DNA of 64,000 nt from an uncultured Prevotellaceae bacterium (lineage in GTDB: Bacteria; Bacteroidota; Bacteroidia; Bacteroidales; Bacteroidaceae): positions 1-64,000 of the forward strand of contig OMZS01000007.1 in assembly GCA_900315565.1 (NCBI GenBank), written 5' to 3'. Positions 16,103 through 24,564 of this stretch are shown here, piece by piece. Positions within the stretch are counted from its first letter, which is position 1. Every line of letters starts with the position of its first letter. A model generated the notes under the pieces. It saw nothing but the letters and a program-made list of their open reading frames with translations, was not told the origin of the DNA and ran no database searches. The translations under genes were made by a program, and so were the position numbers.

Positions 16103-18565
16103 TCAGCAGCCGGTGCTGTAGAAGACGGTCTCGTTGTCTTGAGGCTGTCCTTCGAGCGGCACTACAATCTCTTTCATCCACGAGGGCACACCTTCGTTGG
16201 GCATGGTCTTGAGGCTTTCCTGCCACTCCTCGTCGGTGAGGCGCGGGTCGTTGAGGGAGCGCTTGAACTCGCGGTAGGAGAGTACTGCACCCCGGGTAAG
16301 ATAGAGTTTGCCCTCAATCTCCACTACCACATAGATGTGGTGGGCAGGTCCCACAGCCTCGTAGAGCACCGAGCGATTTTCTACAGGATTGTTGTTGGCA
16401 TTGGCCGTATAGACATCGGCCACCACAGCCACCGACTTGTCGGCTCCTTCCACGTTGCTCCAACCTTCAAGCCACTGGTCGGGGGCGCGTAGCATGTCGA
16501 GCGTGATGTTTTCGTAAGTGGCACCTATCACTCTGATTTGACTGTATTCGCTCTCGCTGAGCTGCTTGCCGGCCAGTTCTTTCTTCGATGCGTCGAGTAG
16601 GAACTGTGCCTCGTCGCGCACGCGCTGGGTGTTGCCCTCCACACTCTCGGTGAGCAGCTGGTGGCGTTGCAGCACCGCCTTGGTGGCATCAATCAGTTCG
16701 ATGGCTTTCTGCCAGAAAGCCACGTTGGGTTCCACATAGCCGCGGAATGTAGGGTCGGGCGGATTGTAGCCGCCGCACTCAGCACCCATGGGCTGTTTGG
16801 CATAGAGAATGGCGTCGTGCTTCAGTTCAGCCCACGAGGCAAGGGCGGCGTTGAGGTCTTTCTTGTCCCATTGCGGCGTGTTCATGAAGTAGGGGTAATT
16901 GCTATTCTCTGCGGTGGCCATGGTGTTGAGGGCGGCCATCCATTGCGAGGCCACGTTGGCTTTCCAGTCCACCTCGCCCATGCGCTCTTTCATCCTCTCC
17001 AGATTGGGCTTGAATTCTTCCCAGCGGGTGGCCTCGTTCAGTTCGCCAACGAGTATTCGCTCGGCGGCACTGTTGCCCAGGGCGGCAAAGAAGTCGAGTC
17101 CGCGGGGCACATCGCGCTTGGTGGGCTTGCTGTCGTAGTCAACCATCTCCTGCAGCACCTCGCCGTCGGGCATGTAGCGCTGGGGCATCAGATTGATTTT
17201 GCAGTGGCTGGTGTATTCAAACTTGGGGCGAATGCGCGTCTGTTGCTCGCCTTTTTCCTCGATGGTCTGGCGCAGTTGGTTGAACAGCTTTTTGTCCTTG
17301 AAGACTTTTTCCAACGGCTGGCCGGTGGCGGCAAGGGCATCATACACTTGCAGGATGTTGACGTTGTCGGGGGTGCCCATGAGGTAGGTGATGGGCTCGG
17401 CCACCTGATTGTAGAGTGCTTTGACTTGCTGGTTCTTTCCGATGACATCGGCCATGAAGAGGGCACTGCGCAGCTGTGCGTCCTTGTCGGTGCCAAAGGG
17501 AACGGTCTGCAGCCACATCATGGCGCGGAAATAGCGTTTGAGGGTCTCCGAGCGGGTGTAGTGGCCGCGCGGACGGAACAGGTTGTAGCCAAACATCACG
17601 TCGCGGTAGTCCAGAAAGTCAGAGAAATTGTTCTGCTCGTCCATCACGTTGCTCACTTCCTGCTCAGCCATCTGCTGATAGGCGGCGGGCACGGCGGGCA
17701 GATCCTTGCCGTTGATGAGTGCCAGCGCCACAGCGTAGTAGGTTTGTATGTATTCGGCAGCGGCTTGCAGTTCCTTGCTCTTCAGAGAGCCCTGAGTGGA
17801 AAGCTTACGGGTCTCGTCGTACATCTGTTGACAGAGCTGCTCAATGGCTACTGAGAGTTTCTGCTCCTCCACCTCGCGCATCATGCAGTCGAAGTACATG
17901 TGGTAGAGCTGCAGGAAAAGGTCGGTGGTGACAAAGTTGGGGAAACAGTGGTAGTCGTTGTTCTCGTAGATTTGGAACAGCTGGTCGTAGGTGGAAGGCA
18001 CAATGGCAAATCCGTTTTTGGCCAGCTTGTTTTCCAGCTGCGGTGCCATGTTCTCCACCTGCCAGGGATTGATGATGTTGGCCACGTTCACGCGGTTGTC
18101 GCCCGTGGTCTTGAAGTTCTCCTTCAGCAGCTGGTCCTCGCGCGCCTTCAGTTTGGCCATGAACTTGCTTTCAACAGGCGTGTATTTGATGGGGCGCGAC
18201 TTGTAGCTGCCGTCTTCCTGCCATCCGTAGCCTTCGGTATCTTCGTCGGCAGAGAAGTGTTTCCACATCAGACTGTCGTACCATGTGGTAGTGTTGAAAA
18301 TGGAGCGCAGGTCGCCGGCCATGAAAATGTATCCCTTGCGTGCCGGAATGGCATTGCGCAGCACGCGCAGCTCGGCCAGCGAGAGTTTCGAGATGTCCAT
18401 GCCGTAGTTCTTGAACTTGTTGAGGCTTTCAACATTGATTTTCCCTGCGCCAGGCAGAATGATGGGCTTCTGCATCACAGGCTGCTCGTCGGCAGTGTCG
18501 GTGTCTTGTGCCATGACGCTGGTCGTGGCCACAAAGAGCAACAGGAAAGTGAGTAACTTTTTCAT
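16103..18565 (-). CDS. DUF3160 protein with N-terminal YARHG-like domain, secreted
   Basis: An 820-residue protein with a signal peptide (MKKLLTFLLLFVATTSVMAQ). Residues about 60-100 (LSLAELRVLRNAIPARKG, FMAGDLRSIFNTTTWY) match the YARHG domain, an extracellular module near peptidases and surface proteins. Most of the rest is DUF3160, a large helical domain of unknown function. It is the last gene of an operon with the proteins at 18590 and 19239, starting 24 bp after the former. Probably periplasmic or outer-surface. Catalysis unknown. Confidence 0.85.
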   Translation of the reverse strand: MKKLLTFLLLFVATTSVMAQDTDTADEQPVMQKPIILPGAGKINVESLNKFKNYGMDISKLSLAELRVLRNAIPARKGYIFMAGDLRSIFNTTTWYDSLMWKHFSADEDTEGYGWQEDGSYKSRPIKYTPVESKFMAKLKAREDQLLKENFKTTGDNRVNVANIINPWQVENMAPQLENKLAKNGFAIVPSTYDQLFQIYENNDYHCFPNFVTTDLFLQLYHMYFDCMMREVEEQKLSVAIEQLCQQMYDETRKLSTQGSLKSKELQAAAEYIQTYYAVALALINGKDLPAVPAAYQQMAEQEVSNVMDEQNNFSDFLDYRDVMFGYNLFRPRGHYTRSETLKRYFRAMMWLQTVPFGTDKDAQLRSALFMADVIGKNQQVKALYNQVAEPITYLMGTPDNVNILQVYDALAATGQPLEKVFKDKKLFNQLRQTIEEKGEQQTRIRPKFEYTSHCKINLMPQRYMPDGEVLQEMVDYDSKPTKRDVPRGLDFFAALGNSAAERILVGELNEATRWEEFKPNLERMKERMGEVDWKANVASQWMAALNTMATAENSNYPYFMNTPQWDKKDLNAALASWAELKHDAILYAKQPMGAECGGYNPPDPTFRGYVEPNVAFWQKAIELIDATKAVLQRHQLLTESVEGNTQRVRDEAQFLLDASKKELAGKQLSESEYSQIRVIGATYENITLDMLRAPDQWLEGWSNVEGADKSVAVVADVYTANANNNPVENRSVLYEAVGPAHHIYVVVEIEGKLYLTRGAVLSYREFKRSLNDPRLTDEEWQESLKTMPNEGVPSWMKEIVVPLEGQPQDNETVFYSTGC

Positions 18566-18589
18566 AGCTATAAACTGTTTAGTGCATGA

Positions 18590-19171
18590 TTATTCTTGAA
18601 GGAAAACGGCCATGGCCTCGTCGCGGCTGGCGGCCTGCAGCAGAAAACGGTCGAACGCGAGGCCAAACGTGCGCAACGAGTATTCGGCCACGTAGTAGCG
18701 TCCGCCCTTGTCGGTCTCCAGACTGCGCACCCGTCCGCCCACATAGCGGAAATCCTGCAGTATGCCGCCCAGCTTGGAGCCCATCCACAGCGGGCGTATG
18801 CGCCCGCGTACATTTTTGAATATATAAAGCCGCCGCGCTGGTTCGGGGTAAAAACGCGTGGCCTTGATGACACCCACCATGGCCTCGTCCTGGCCGTCGC
18901 CGTTGAGGTCACCCGCACAGAAGCGGTAGGTGGGGAAAGGCAGTTCCCAGCGGTCGAAGGTGGAGTCGGTGCGCAAGGTGAGCACGCTCAGACTGTCGGT
19001 CTTCTGTACGAAGGCAAAAGAGGAACCCATCTCCGCAATGGAGTAACCCGTCCCCGAAATGGAGTAACTCTCCCCCGGCTCTCCCGAAGGGAGGGAGCAC
19101 TTAATAGCTTTCGCGCTGAGAATAACGCTAAAGGCTAAAGTGCCAAATAGCAAACTCCAAGTTCTCAACAC
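18590..19171 (-). CDS. FG-GAP/VCBS-like secreted protein with repeat-altered N-terminus
   Basis: A 193-residue protein with a hydrophobic N-terminus (about 4-21) and a calcium-loop-like DLNGDGQDEAMVG motif near residue 90, as in FG-GAP or VCBS beta-propeller blades. I do not recognise a named function. The start is GTG 19171 (TTG follows at once); both lie beside a tandem repeat at 19172-19236, so the true start is uncertain. Residues about 24-38 are encoded by one arm of the GC-rich repeat element (19071-19098) and by repeats of a 'atGGAGTAAC' type. It shares an operon with its neighbours at 16103 and 19239. Confidence 0.65.
   Translation of the reverse strand: MLRTWSLLFGTLAFSVILSAKAIKCSLPSGEPGESYSISGTGYSIAEMGSSFAFVQKTDSLSVLTLRTDSTFDRWELPFPTYRFCAGDLNGDGQDEAMVGVIKATRFYPEPARRLYIFKNVRGRIRPLWMGSKLGGILQDFRYVGGRVRSLETDKGGRYYVAEYSLRTFGLAFDRFLLQAASRDEAMAVFLQE
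19071..19098. repeat. Single arm of the GC-rich repeat element inside a coding sequence
   Basis: The string CCCGAAGGGAGGGAGC and its flanks match the left arm of the element at 191-299. Here it lies in frame in the gene at 18590-19171 and is preceded by two degenerate copies of a 'cccGaAATGGAGTAAC' unit. Confidence 0.65.
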
Positions 19172-19236
19172 CCAATTCTTAACTCTTAACTCTTAACTCT
19201 AAACTCCTAACTTCTAACTTCTAACTCTAAACTCTC
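19172..19236. repeat. Degenerate 7-8-bp tandem repeat (AACTCTT/AACTTCT)
   Basis: About eight units of AACTCTT, AACTCTAA, AACTCCT and AACTTCT fill the gap between the TlpA-like gene (ends 19239) and the start of the next gene (19171). A similar repeat in the opposite orientation lies at 42513-42560. Confidence 0.85.
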
Positions 19237-19238
19237 TC

Positions 19239-20408
19239 TCAGAGCAGGCTCTGTATTTCGGCGTCGATGTCTTTTATTTGAATGTCGCGCTTGTACAGCG
19301 AGTTGTTGCGGTCGATGAGGAAGAAAGTGGGAATGGTCTGTACGTTGTAGTTCAGCAGGTTGGCCGACTCGAGACCTTTGTCGTCTCTCACATTCACCCA
19401 GGGCAGCGCGGCAGTCTTTGTTTTCCACAAGTGCTCGTCGGGGTCGAGAGCCACTTGATAGATTTCCAGTCCGCGGCTGTGATATTTGTTGTAGATGTCG
19501 CGCAGCGACATGATGCGCTCGGTGGATTCCCGGGCACCAAAGAGGTGGAAATCGAGCAGCACTACCTGGCCTTTCAGGTCGGTGAGTCGGCGTAGGTTGC
19601 CCTTGTTGTCGAGCAACTGAATGTCGATGAGGCCGGCCGTAGTCACCTTGCTGGCATCTACCTGCAGCCCCTGGTTCTGCGCTTCTATCAGGCGCATGTT
19701 CTTCATTCCCTCAATGGCAATGTTGTGCAGGTTTTTGCCGCGCAGGGCTTCGGGGTAATAAGAGTCCCAGCTGGTTGCCACGGCGGCAAACACCTTCACG
19801 TCGTCCTTGCTCTCGCGCGGGTTGAAAATGAGTCGGTTGCCCAGCGTTTGGAACAAGGCGAAGTAAGCATAGGCTTTCATGGGCTCTTTAAAAATGTACT
19901 CGCTCTTCACCCGCTCCTTGTAGTTGCTGATCAGGCGCTCTATGCTGTCGGCGGTGGCCTCTATGCCCAGCGACGTGTTGCGTTGCACGGCCAAGGCCTG
20001 GTTCAGCAGTTCCATCTGCCGAAGCGAGAGTTCCTTGATTTTCTGACAGTTGTCGCTGCCCGACACCTCGTAGGCCGTGGCCATTTCCGGGTAATTGGCT
20101 TTTACGGTCACCGTTTCGGTAGAGTCGATGCTCAGGTTGATGATTTGGTCCAGAATGCGCAGGCGGTAGAATTCGGGCGCGTCGGTGGCCTCGTGGCTGA
20201 AGGCGAAGCTGCCCCCCTCGTCGAGCTTCACCGAGTCAAGCACCACCACGCCCTCGCTCAGACTCATGTTTTCGAGATAGAGCATTTTGTCGGCCGCTTT
20301 GCTGATGCTGCCTTCAATGCGGAATTTCTTGTTGTTGCACGATGTGATAGCCAGCACGGCAGCCAGCATCATGGCTGCCCCGCTGAGGTTGATGAATATT
20401 CTTTTCAT
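19239..20408 (-). CDS. TlpA-like thioredoxin-fold lipoprotein lacking the CxxC motif
   Basis: A 389-residue lipoprotein (lipobox LAITSC near residue 20). The N-terminal part (about 25-120, FRIEGSISKAADKMLYLEN) resembles DUF4369, common in Bacteroidetes TlpA-type proteins. The C-terminal thioredoxin-like domain (about 255-389) keeps the strand GQVVLLDFHLFGA and the cis-Pro loop VQTIPTFFLID, but the site that normally reads WCxxC is HLFGAREST, with no cysteine. It is therefore unlikely to act as a thiol oxidoreductase. First gene of an operon with 18590 and 16103. ATG 20408 begins the signal peptide. Confidence 0.88.
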   Translation of the reverse strand: MKRIFINLSGAAMMLAAVLAITSCNNKKFRIEGSISKAADKMLYLENMSLSEGVVVLDSVKLDEGGSFAFSHEATDAPEFYRLRILDQIINLSIDSTETVTVKANYPEMATAYEVSGSDNCQKIKELSLRQMELLNQALAVQRNTSLGIEATADSIERLISNYKERVKSEYIFKEPMKAYAYFALFQTLGNRLIFNPRESKDDVKVFAAVATSWDSYYPEALRGKNLHNIAIEGMKNMRLIEAQNQGLQVDASKVTTAGLIDIQLLDNKGNLRRLTDLKGQVVLLDFHLFGARESTERIMSLRDIYNKYHSRGLEIYQVALDPDEHLWKTKTAALPWVNVRDDKGLESANLLNYNVQTIPTFFLIDRNNSLYKRDIQIKDIDAEIQSLL

Positions 20409-20479
20409 GTTTATTGTCATTGTCGTTATAATTTTCGTTACCGTTAGGGTTATGGTTAATGTTGTCGTTAACTTTGTTG
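20409..20479 (-). repeat. AACNNN hexamer repeat in the leader of the TlpA-like gene
   Basis: On the minus strand the leader reads AACGAC AACATT AACCAT AACCCT AACGGT AACGAA and degenerates toward the ATG. A -7-like element (TACCTTTG on the minus strand, 20480-20487) lies directly upstream, so the repeat is probably transcribed. The same hexamer family lies inside the Ca2+-ATPase gene at 34866-34930. Confidence 0.75.
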
Positions 20480-20581
20480 CAAAGGTAATGCAATTTATTT
20501 GAATAAACGCGCCTAACGTAGTTTTATTTTCAAGCTCCCAGCAAATATTTCTCTGTATCCCGTCCGTCATTCACGGTAATA

Positions 20582-20720
20582 CTTCAAAATTTTCTAGAAA
20601 ATTCTGCCGTATCTCACGACATTATTTTCCCCTCTTCGCGTTTGGCAAGAATATCTCCCGACGATATGAAGATATTTTCTAGTAAATTTTACCGTATTGT
20701 CGGGAGATAAATGTCAATAT
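20582..20720. repeat. 85-bp-phased CTAG repeat, locus A
   Basis: Cores CTAGAAAATT (20594) and CTAGTAAATT (20679) are 85 bp apart. The first is centred in the perfect palindrome AATTTTCTAGAAAATT. Between them lie TATCTCACGAC and CTCCCGACGATA, motifs shared with the loci at 36.5 and 54.6 kb. No gene is present in 20488-20870. Confidence 0.75.
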
Positions 20721-20871
20721 TTCGCAGTTAAATCATCTTTGTCGTCAATCAGCAAAGCGAATTCAATGTCTCTAGTAACAAAAACACAAGTTTTCCAACT
20801 CTTCGCCCGTGCACATATTGTGCACAAAACAAAAAAATCTCAGAAAAACACTTACTTTCAGAAACTTTTCG

Positions 20872-20879
20872 TATCTTTG
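20872..20879 (+). promoter_or_regulatory. Promoter -7 element for the MNT/HEPN pair
   Basis: TATCTTTG fits the Bacteroidetes -7 consensus and lies 38 bp before the ATG at 20917. The -33 TTTG is not exact at the expected distance. Confidence 0.55.
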
Positions 20880-20916
20880 CGGCAAAGAACCCCAAACAAC
20901 CAAACAACCAAGCTGT

Positions 20917-21231
20917 ATGAACAGGAAAGAAATCGTTGAACAGATAGGGCAAGCTATCCACCGCGTTGCTCCTACAGCCACCGCTATCCTCTATGGGTCG
21001 GAGGCTCGCGGTGAAGCACGTGTTGACAGCGATATTGACGTGCTCATTCTGCTTGATGGTGATAAGCGTGACTTAAGGCATGAGGATGAGTTGGCGGGTG
21101 AACTTTATGACATAGAATTGGCAACAGGCGTACTTATAAGTCCAATGATTGTTTTGCGGAAGCATTGGGAGAACAGACCTTTTAAGACACCGTTCTATGT
21201 AAATGTAATGAATGAAGGGATACGGATATGA
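20917..21231 (+). CDS. MNT-type nucleotidyltransferase of a MNT/HEPN pair
   Basis: A 104-residue minimal nucleotidyltransferase with the signature GSEARGEARVDSDIDVLIL (about residues 25-43), including the G-S helix turn and the metal-binding DxD. In known pairs such enzymes modify the HEPN partner, often by adding AMP to a tyrosine near its active site, and so act as antitoxin. The next gene overlaps by 4 bp (ATGA). ATG 20917 is chosen because the longer frame begins upstream of the promoter element. Confidence 0.9.
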   Translation: MNRKEIVEQIGQAIHRVAPTATAILYGSEARGEARVDSDIDVLILLDGDKRDLRHEDELAGELYDIELATGVLISPMIVLRKHWENRPFKTPFYVNVMNEGIRI

Positions 21232-21638
21232 ATGAGACATTTGATGAACACAGTAAACGGTCGCTTGTTTGCTATAGGCTTGACAGGGCTGACGAAACCG
21301 TTAAGGAAGCCAAGTTGCTAGCCAGTCAAGGTTTCTATAATGCAACGATGAACCGTTTATATTACGCTTGTTTTTATGCTGTATTGGCACTTTTTGTGGC
21401 CAATGATGTGACAACGTCATCTCATGCAGGGGTGAAGACAAAGCTTGGCCTACACTTTGTCTCAAACAATTTGCTGGCCAAAGAGCATGGAAAAACATTC
21501 AGCCGTCTTTTTGAAATTCGACATACAGGCGACTACGACGATTTTGTGTATTGTGATAAAGAGATGGTTGAAGAATATACTCCAAAAGCCGAAGCTTTCA
21601 TTCAAGCAATCAAGGATTTATTAGCAGATAACAAATAG
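21228..21638 (+). CDS. HEPN-domain protein, probable toxin of the MNT/HEPN pair
   Basis: A 136-residue HEPN protein. Core features are NRLYYACFYAVLALF (about 38-52) and RLFEIRHTGDYDDF (about 93-106), which contains both an R-x5-H pattern and the R...GDY form usual in this branch. HEPN domains often cut RNA when not held by their partner. It overlaps the MNT gene by 4 bp, so both are made together. Whether the R-x5-H here is the catalytic motif is uncertain. Confidence 0.88.
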   Translation: MNETFDEHSKRSLVCYRLDRADETVKEAKLLASQGFYNATMNRLYYACFYAVLALFVANDVTTSSHAGVKTKLGLHFVSNNLLAKEHGKTFSRLFEIRHTGDYDDFVYCDKEMVEEYTPKAEAFIQAIKDLLADNK

Positions 21639-21834
21639 GCTGTAATCAGTAATGAGTTGCTAGGAAAATCTCGGAAGAGCGCAGGGACACGGATAATTGA
21701 AATCCGCGGAGAACCGTGTTCTTTCAGTAGCATTATGGCTTCGATAGGCAATGAATAGTACGTTAATTTCATAAAAAATGATAACGCGAAGCTAATAATC
21801 GGGCAATTCATGAGGTTTTTCATATTTATTATAG

Positions 21835-21842
21835 TACCTTTG
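21835..21842 (+). promoter_or_regulatory. Promoter -7 element for pnp
   Basis: TACCTTTG fits TAnnTTTG and lies 41 bp before the pnp ATG. The -33 position reads TTTT rather than TTTG. The remaining intergenic sequence (21639-21830) shows no gene. Confidence 0.55.
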
Positions 21843-21883
21843 CAAAGTTTTTTTAACAGATGTTTTTATATTATTTTTTTTAG

Positions 21884-24238
21884 ATGAACGTAATTACGAA
21901 GACCCTTCAATTGGCTGATGGCAGAACCATCACCATTGAAACCGGGAAAGTGGCAAAGCAGACCGACGGAAGCGTTGTGCTCCGCATGAACAACACGGTG
22001 CTTCTGGCTACTGTTTGTGCCGCAAAAGATGCCGTTCCCGGAACCGATTTCATGCCCTTGCAGGTTGACTACAGAGAACAGTACAGCGCCGCCGGCCGTT
22101 TTCCCGGCGGATTCACCAAGCGTGAAGGCAAGGCAGGTGACAACGAGATTTTGACCAGCCGCCTGGTTGACCGCGTGCTGCGTCCTCTGTTCCCCAGCAA
22201 CTATCATGCTGAAGTGTTTGTGAATGTCATGCTGCTTTCAGCCGACGGAGTAGATCAGCCCGACGCACTGGCCGGATTTGCCGCTTCTGCCGCCTTGGCA
22301 TGTTCAGATATTCCTTTCGAGTGCCCCATCAGTGAGGTACGCGTGGCCCGCGTTAATGGCGAGTACGTGATTAACCCCACCTTCGAGCAGATGAAGAGTG
22401 CCGACATGGACATCATGGTGGGCGCCAGCGCTGAGAACATCATGATGGTAGAAGGCGAGATGAAGGAAGTGAGCGAGCAAGACCTGCTGGGAGCCCTGAA
22501 AGCTGCCATGGATGCCATCAAGCCCATGTGTCTGTTGCAGGCCGAGCTGTCGAAAGAGCTGGGTAAGGACGTGAAGCGCGAGTACGACCACGAGGTGAAC
22601 GACGAGGAACTGCGCGAGCAAATGAACAAAGAACTCTACCAGAAAGCCTACGACGTAACGAAGCAGGCCCTGGAGAAACAGCAGCGCGCTGATGCGTTCG
22701 AGCAGATTCTTGCCGACTTCAAGGAAGCATACGCCGCCGCCCACGCTGACCTCAGCGAGGACGAGCTGGAAGAGAAATATGCCATGATGGACCGCTACTA
22801 CCACGACGTGGAGCGCGACGCCATGCGCCGCTGCATTCTGGACGAGGGCATTCGTCTGGACGGACGTAAGACCGACGAGATTCGCCCCATCTGGTGCGAA
22901 GTGTCGCCCCTGCCCATGCCTCACGGAAGTGCCATCTTTACCCGTGGTGAGACGCAGAGTCTCTCTACCTGTACGCTCGGCACCAAGCTCGACGAGAAGC
23001 TGGTTGACGACGTGCTCGATAAGAGCTACATGCGATTCCTGCTTCATTATAATTTCCCGCCGTTCTGCACAGGCGAGGCCAAGGCTCAGCGCGGCGTAGG
23101 CCGTCGTGAGATTGGTCACGGCCACCTGGCATGGCGCGGACTGAAAGACCAGATTCCCGAAGATTTCCCCTATACCGTGCGTCTGGTGAGCCAGATTCTG
23201 GAGTCAAACGGCTCGAGCTCGATGGCCACCGTATGTGCCGGCACACTGGCCCTGATGGACGCTGGTGTTCCCATGAAGAAGCCCGTCAGCGGCATCGCCA
23301 TGGGTCTTATCAAGAACCCCGGCGAAGAGAAGTACGCTGTGCTCTCTGACATTCTCGGCGACGAGGACCACCTGGGCGACATGGACTTCAAGACCACCGG
23401 TACACGCGACGGTCTGACTGCCACACAGATGGACATCAAGTGCGACGGTCTCTCGTTCGACATTCTTGAGAAGGCTCTCATGCAGGCTAAGGCCGGCCGC
23501 GAGCACATCCTGAACTGTCTGACCGACACCATCGCCGAGCCACGTCCCGACCTGAAGCCTTGGGTGCCCCGCATCGAAGCCTTCGAGATTCCGAAGGAGT
23601 TCATCGGTGCTGTTATTGGTCCTGGCGGAAAGATTATCCAGCAGATGCAGGAAGAAACGGGTGCCACCATCACCATCGACGAAATCGACGGTGTTGGCAA
23701 AGTGCAGGTCAGCGGTCCCAACAAGGAGAGCATCGACGCTGCCATCGGCAAGATCAAGGCTATTGTGGCCATTCCCGAGGTGGGCGAGGTGTACGAAGGC
23801 ACCGTGCGCTCGATTATGCCTTACGGCTGCTTCGTGGAGATTATGCCTGGCAAGGACGGTCTGCTGCACATCAGCGAGATTGACTGGAAGCGTCTGGAGA
23901 CAGTCGAGGAGGCTGGCATCAAGGAAGGCGACAAGATTACCGTGAAGCTGCTCGAGATTGACCCCAAGACCGGCAAGTACAAGCTGTCGCACCGCGTGCT
24001 CGTTCCGAAGCCCGAGGGCTATGTGGAGCGTCAGCCGCGCCAGCGCAACAACGACCGCCGTCAGCCCCGTCAGGGAGGTGACCGTGGTGAGCGCCGCGAC
24101 CGTCGTCAGGGTGGTGAGCGTGGCGACCAGCGCCGCTATGAGCACCGCGAGCATCGCAGCGACTATCACGACCCCATGGCTGAGCACGAGCCGCGCGATT
24201 TCAACGACTCGCTCGACCACAGCAGTGACATCGACTAA
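21884..24238 (+). CDS. pnp: Polyribonucleotide nucleotidyltransferase
   Basis: A 784-residue PNPase, a phosphorolytic 3'-5' exoribonuclease of the RNA-decay machinery. Two RNase PH domains (about 10-230 and 320-545) flank a helical linker; the KH domain has [12 protein letters not shown] (about 573-584) and the S1 domain starts near [14 protein letters not shown] (about 635-648). The last 70 residues are an unusually Arg-, Gln- and Gly-rich tail, probably disordered and RNA-binding, followed by an acidic end. Length is slightly above the typical 700-715 because of this tail. Confidence 0.98.
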   Translation: MNVITKTLQLADGRTITIETGKVAKQTDGSVVLRMNNTVLLATVCAAKDAVPGTDFMPLQVDYREQYSAAGRFPGGFTKREGKAGDNEILTSRLVDRVLRPLFPSNYHAEVFVNVMLLSADGVDQPDALAGFAASAALACSDIPFECPISEVRVARVNGEYVINPTFEQMKSADMDIMVGASAENIMMVEGEMKEVSEQDLLGALKAAMDAIKPMCLLQAELSKELGKDVKREYDHEVNDEELREQMNKELYQKAYDVTKQALEKQQRADAFEQILADFKEAYAAAHADLSEDELEEKYAMMDRYYHDVERDAMRRCILDEGIRLDGRKTDEIRPIWCEVSPLPMPHGSAIFTRGETQSLSTCTLGTKLDEKLVDDVLDKSYMRFLLHYNFPPFCTGEAKAQRGVGRREIGHGHLAWRGLKDQIPEDFPYTVRLVSQILESNGSSSMATVCAGTLALMDAGVPMKKPVSGIAMGLIKNPGEEKYAVLSDILGDEDHLGDMDFKTTGTRDGLTATQMDIKCDGLSFDILEKALMQAKAGREHILNCLTDTIAEPRPDLKPWVPRIEAFEIPKEFIGAVIGPGGKIIQQMQEETGATITIDEIDGVGKVQVSGPNKESIDAAIGKIKAIVAIPEVGEVYEGTVRSIMPYGCFVEIMPGKDGLLHISEIDWKRLETVEEAGIKEGDKITVKLLEIDPKTGKYKLSHRVLVPKPEGYVERQPRQRNNDRRQPRQGGDRGERRDRRQGGERGDQRRYEHREHRSDYHDPMAEHEPRDFNDSLDHSSDID

Positions 24239-24564
24239 ACAGCCGATAACAATAGAGAATCAAAAATTATACATCTTAGTATAATCTTACATAGCGGAGC
24301 TTCCACAGTCACTTTTCACGAAAAGGCTGTGGAAGTTCTGTATTTATGCCTTAAAAAACCCATTGAGCAGTTGGAAAACACAACAATAGGCGGGTGCTGA
24401 CGTTGCAGGTGTGCGGGCGTTCTAAGTTAAAATAACTAAAATAATATATATATAATAAGGTGTATGCAAAAGTTTTATCTACTTTTGCAAACCAAAATTC
24501 AACAGTCCTGATTATTAGGATGATTTCTGGATTAATTTAATGCGTAAATTTCTAAAATAAATAT
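24239..24564. other. Intergenic region between pnp and topA
   Basis: Holds a hairpin (24300-24335) after pnp and, upstream of topA, TACTTTTG at 24480-24487, which fits the -7 consensus but has no TTTG at the right distance. No gene seen. Confidence 0.5.
24300..24335 (+). terminator. Hairpin downstream of pnp
   Basis: CTTCCACAG (24300-24308) pairs with CTGTGGAAG (24327-24335); inside, CTTTTC pairs with GAAAAG. The following sequence is only mildly T-rich, so it may be a terminator or an RNA-stabilising structure. Confidence 0.6.

Noticed and set aside
16661..17854. 397-codon plus-strand frame opposite the DUF3160 gene
   Set aside because: Shadow of the minus-strand gene, without start signals or domain.
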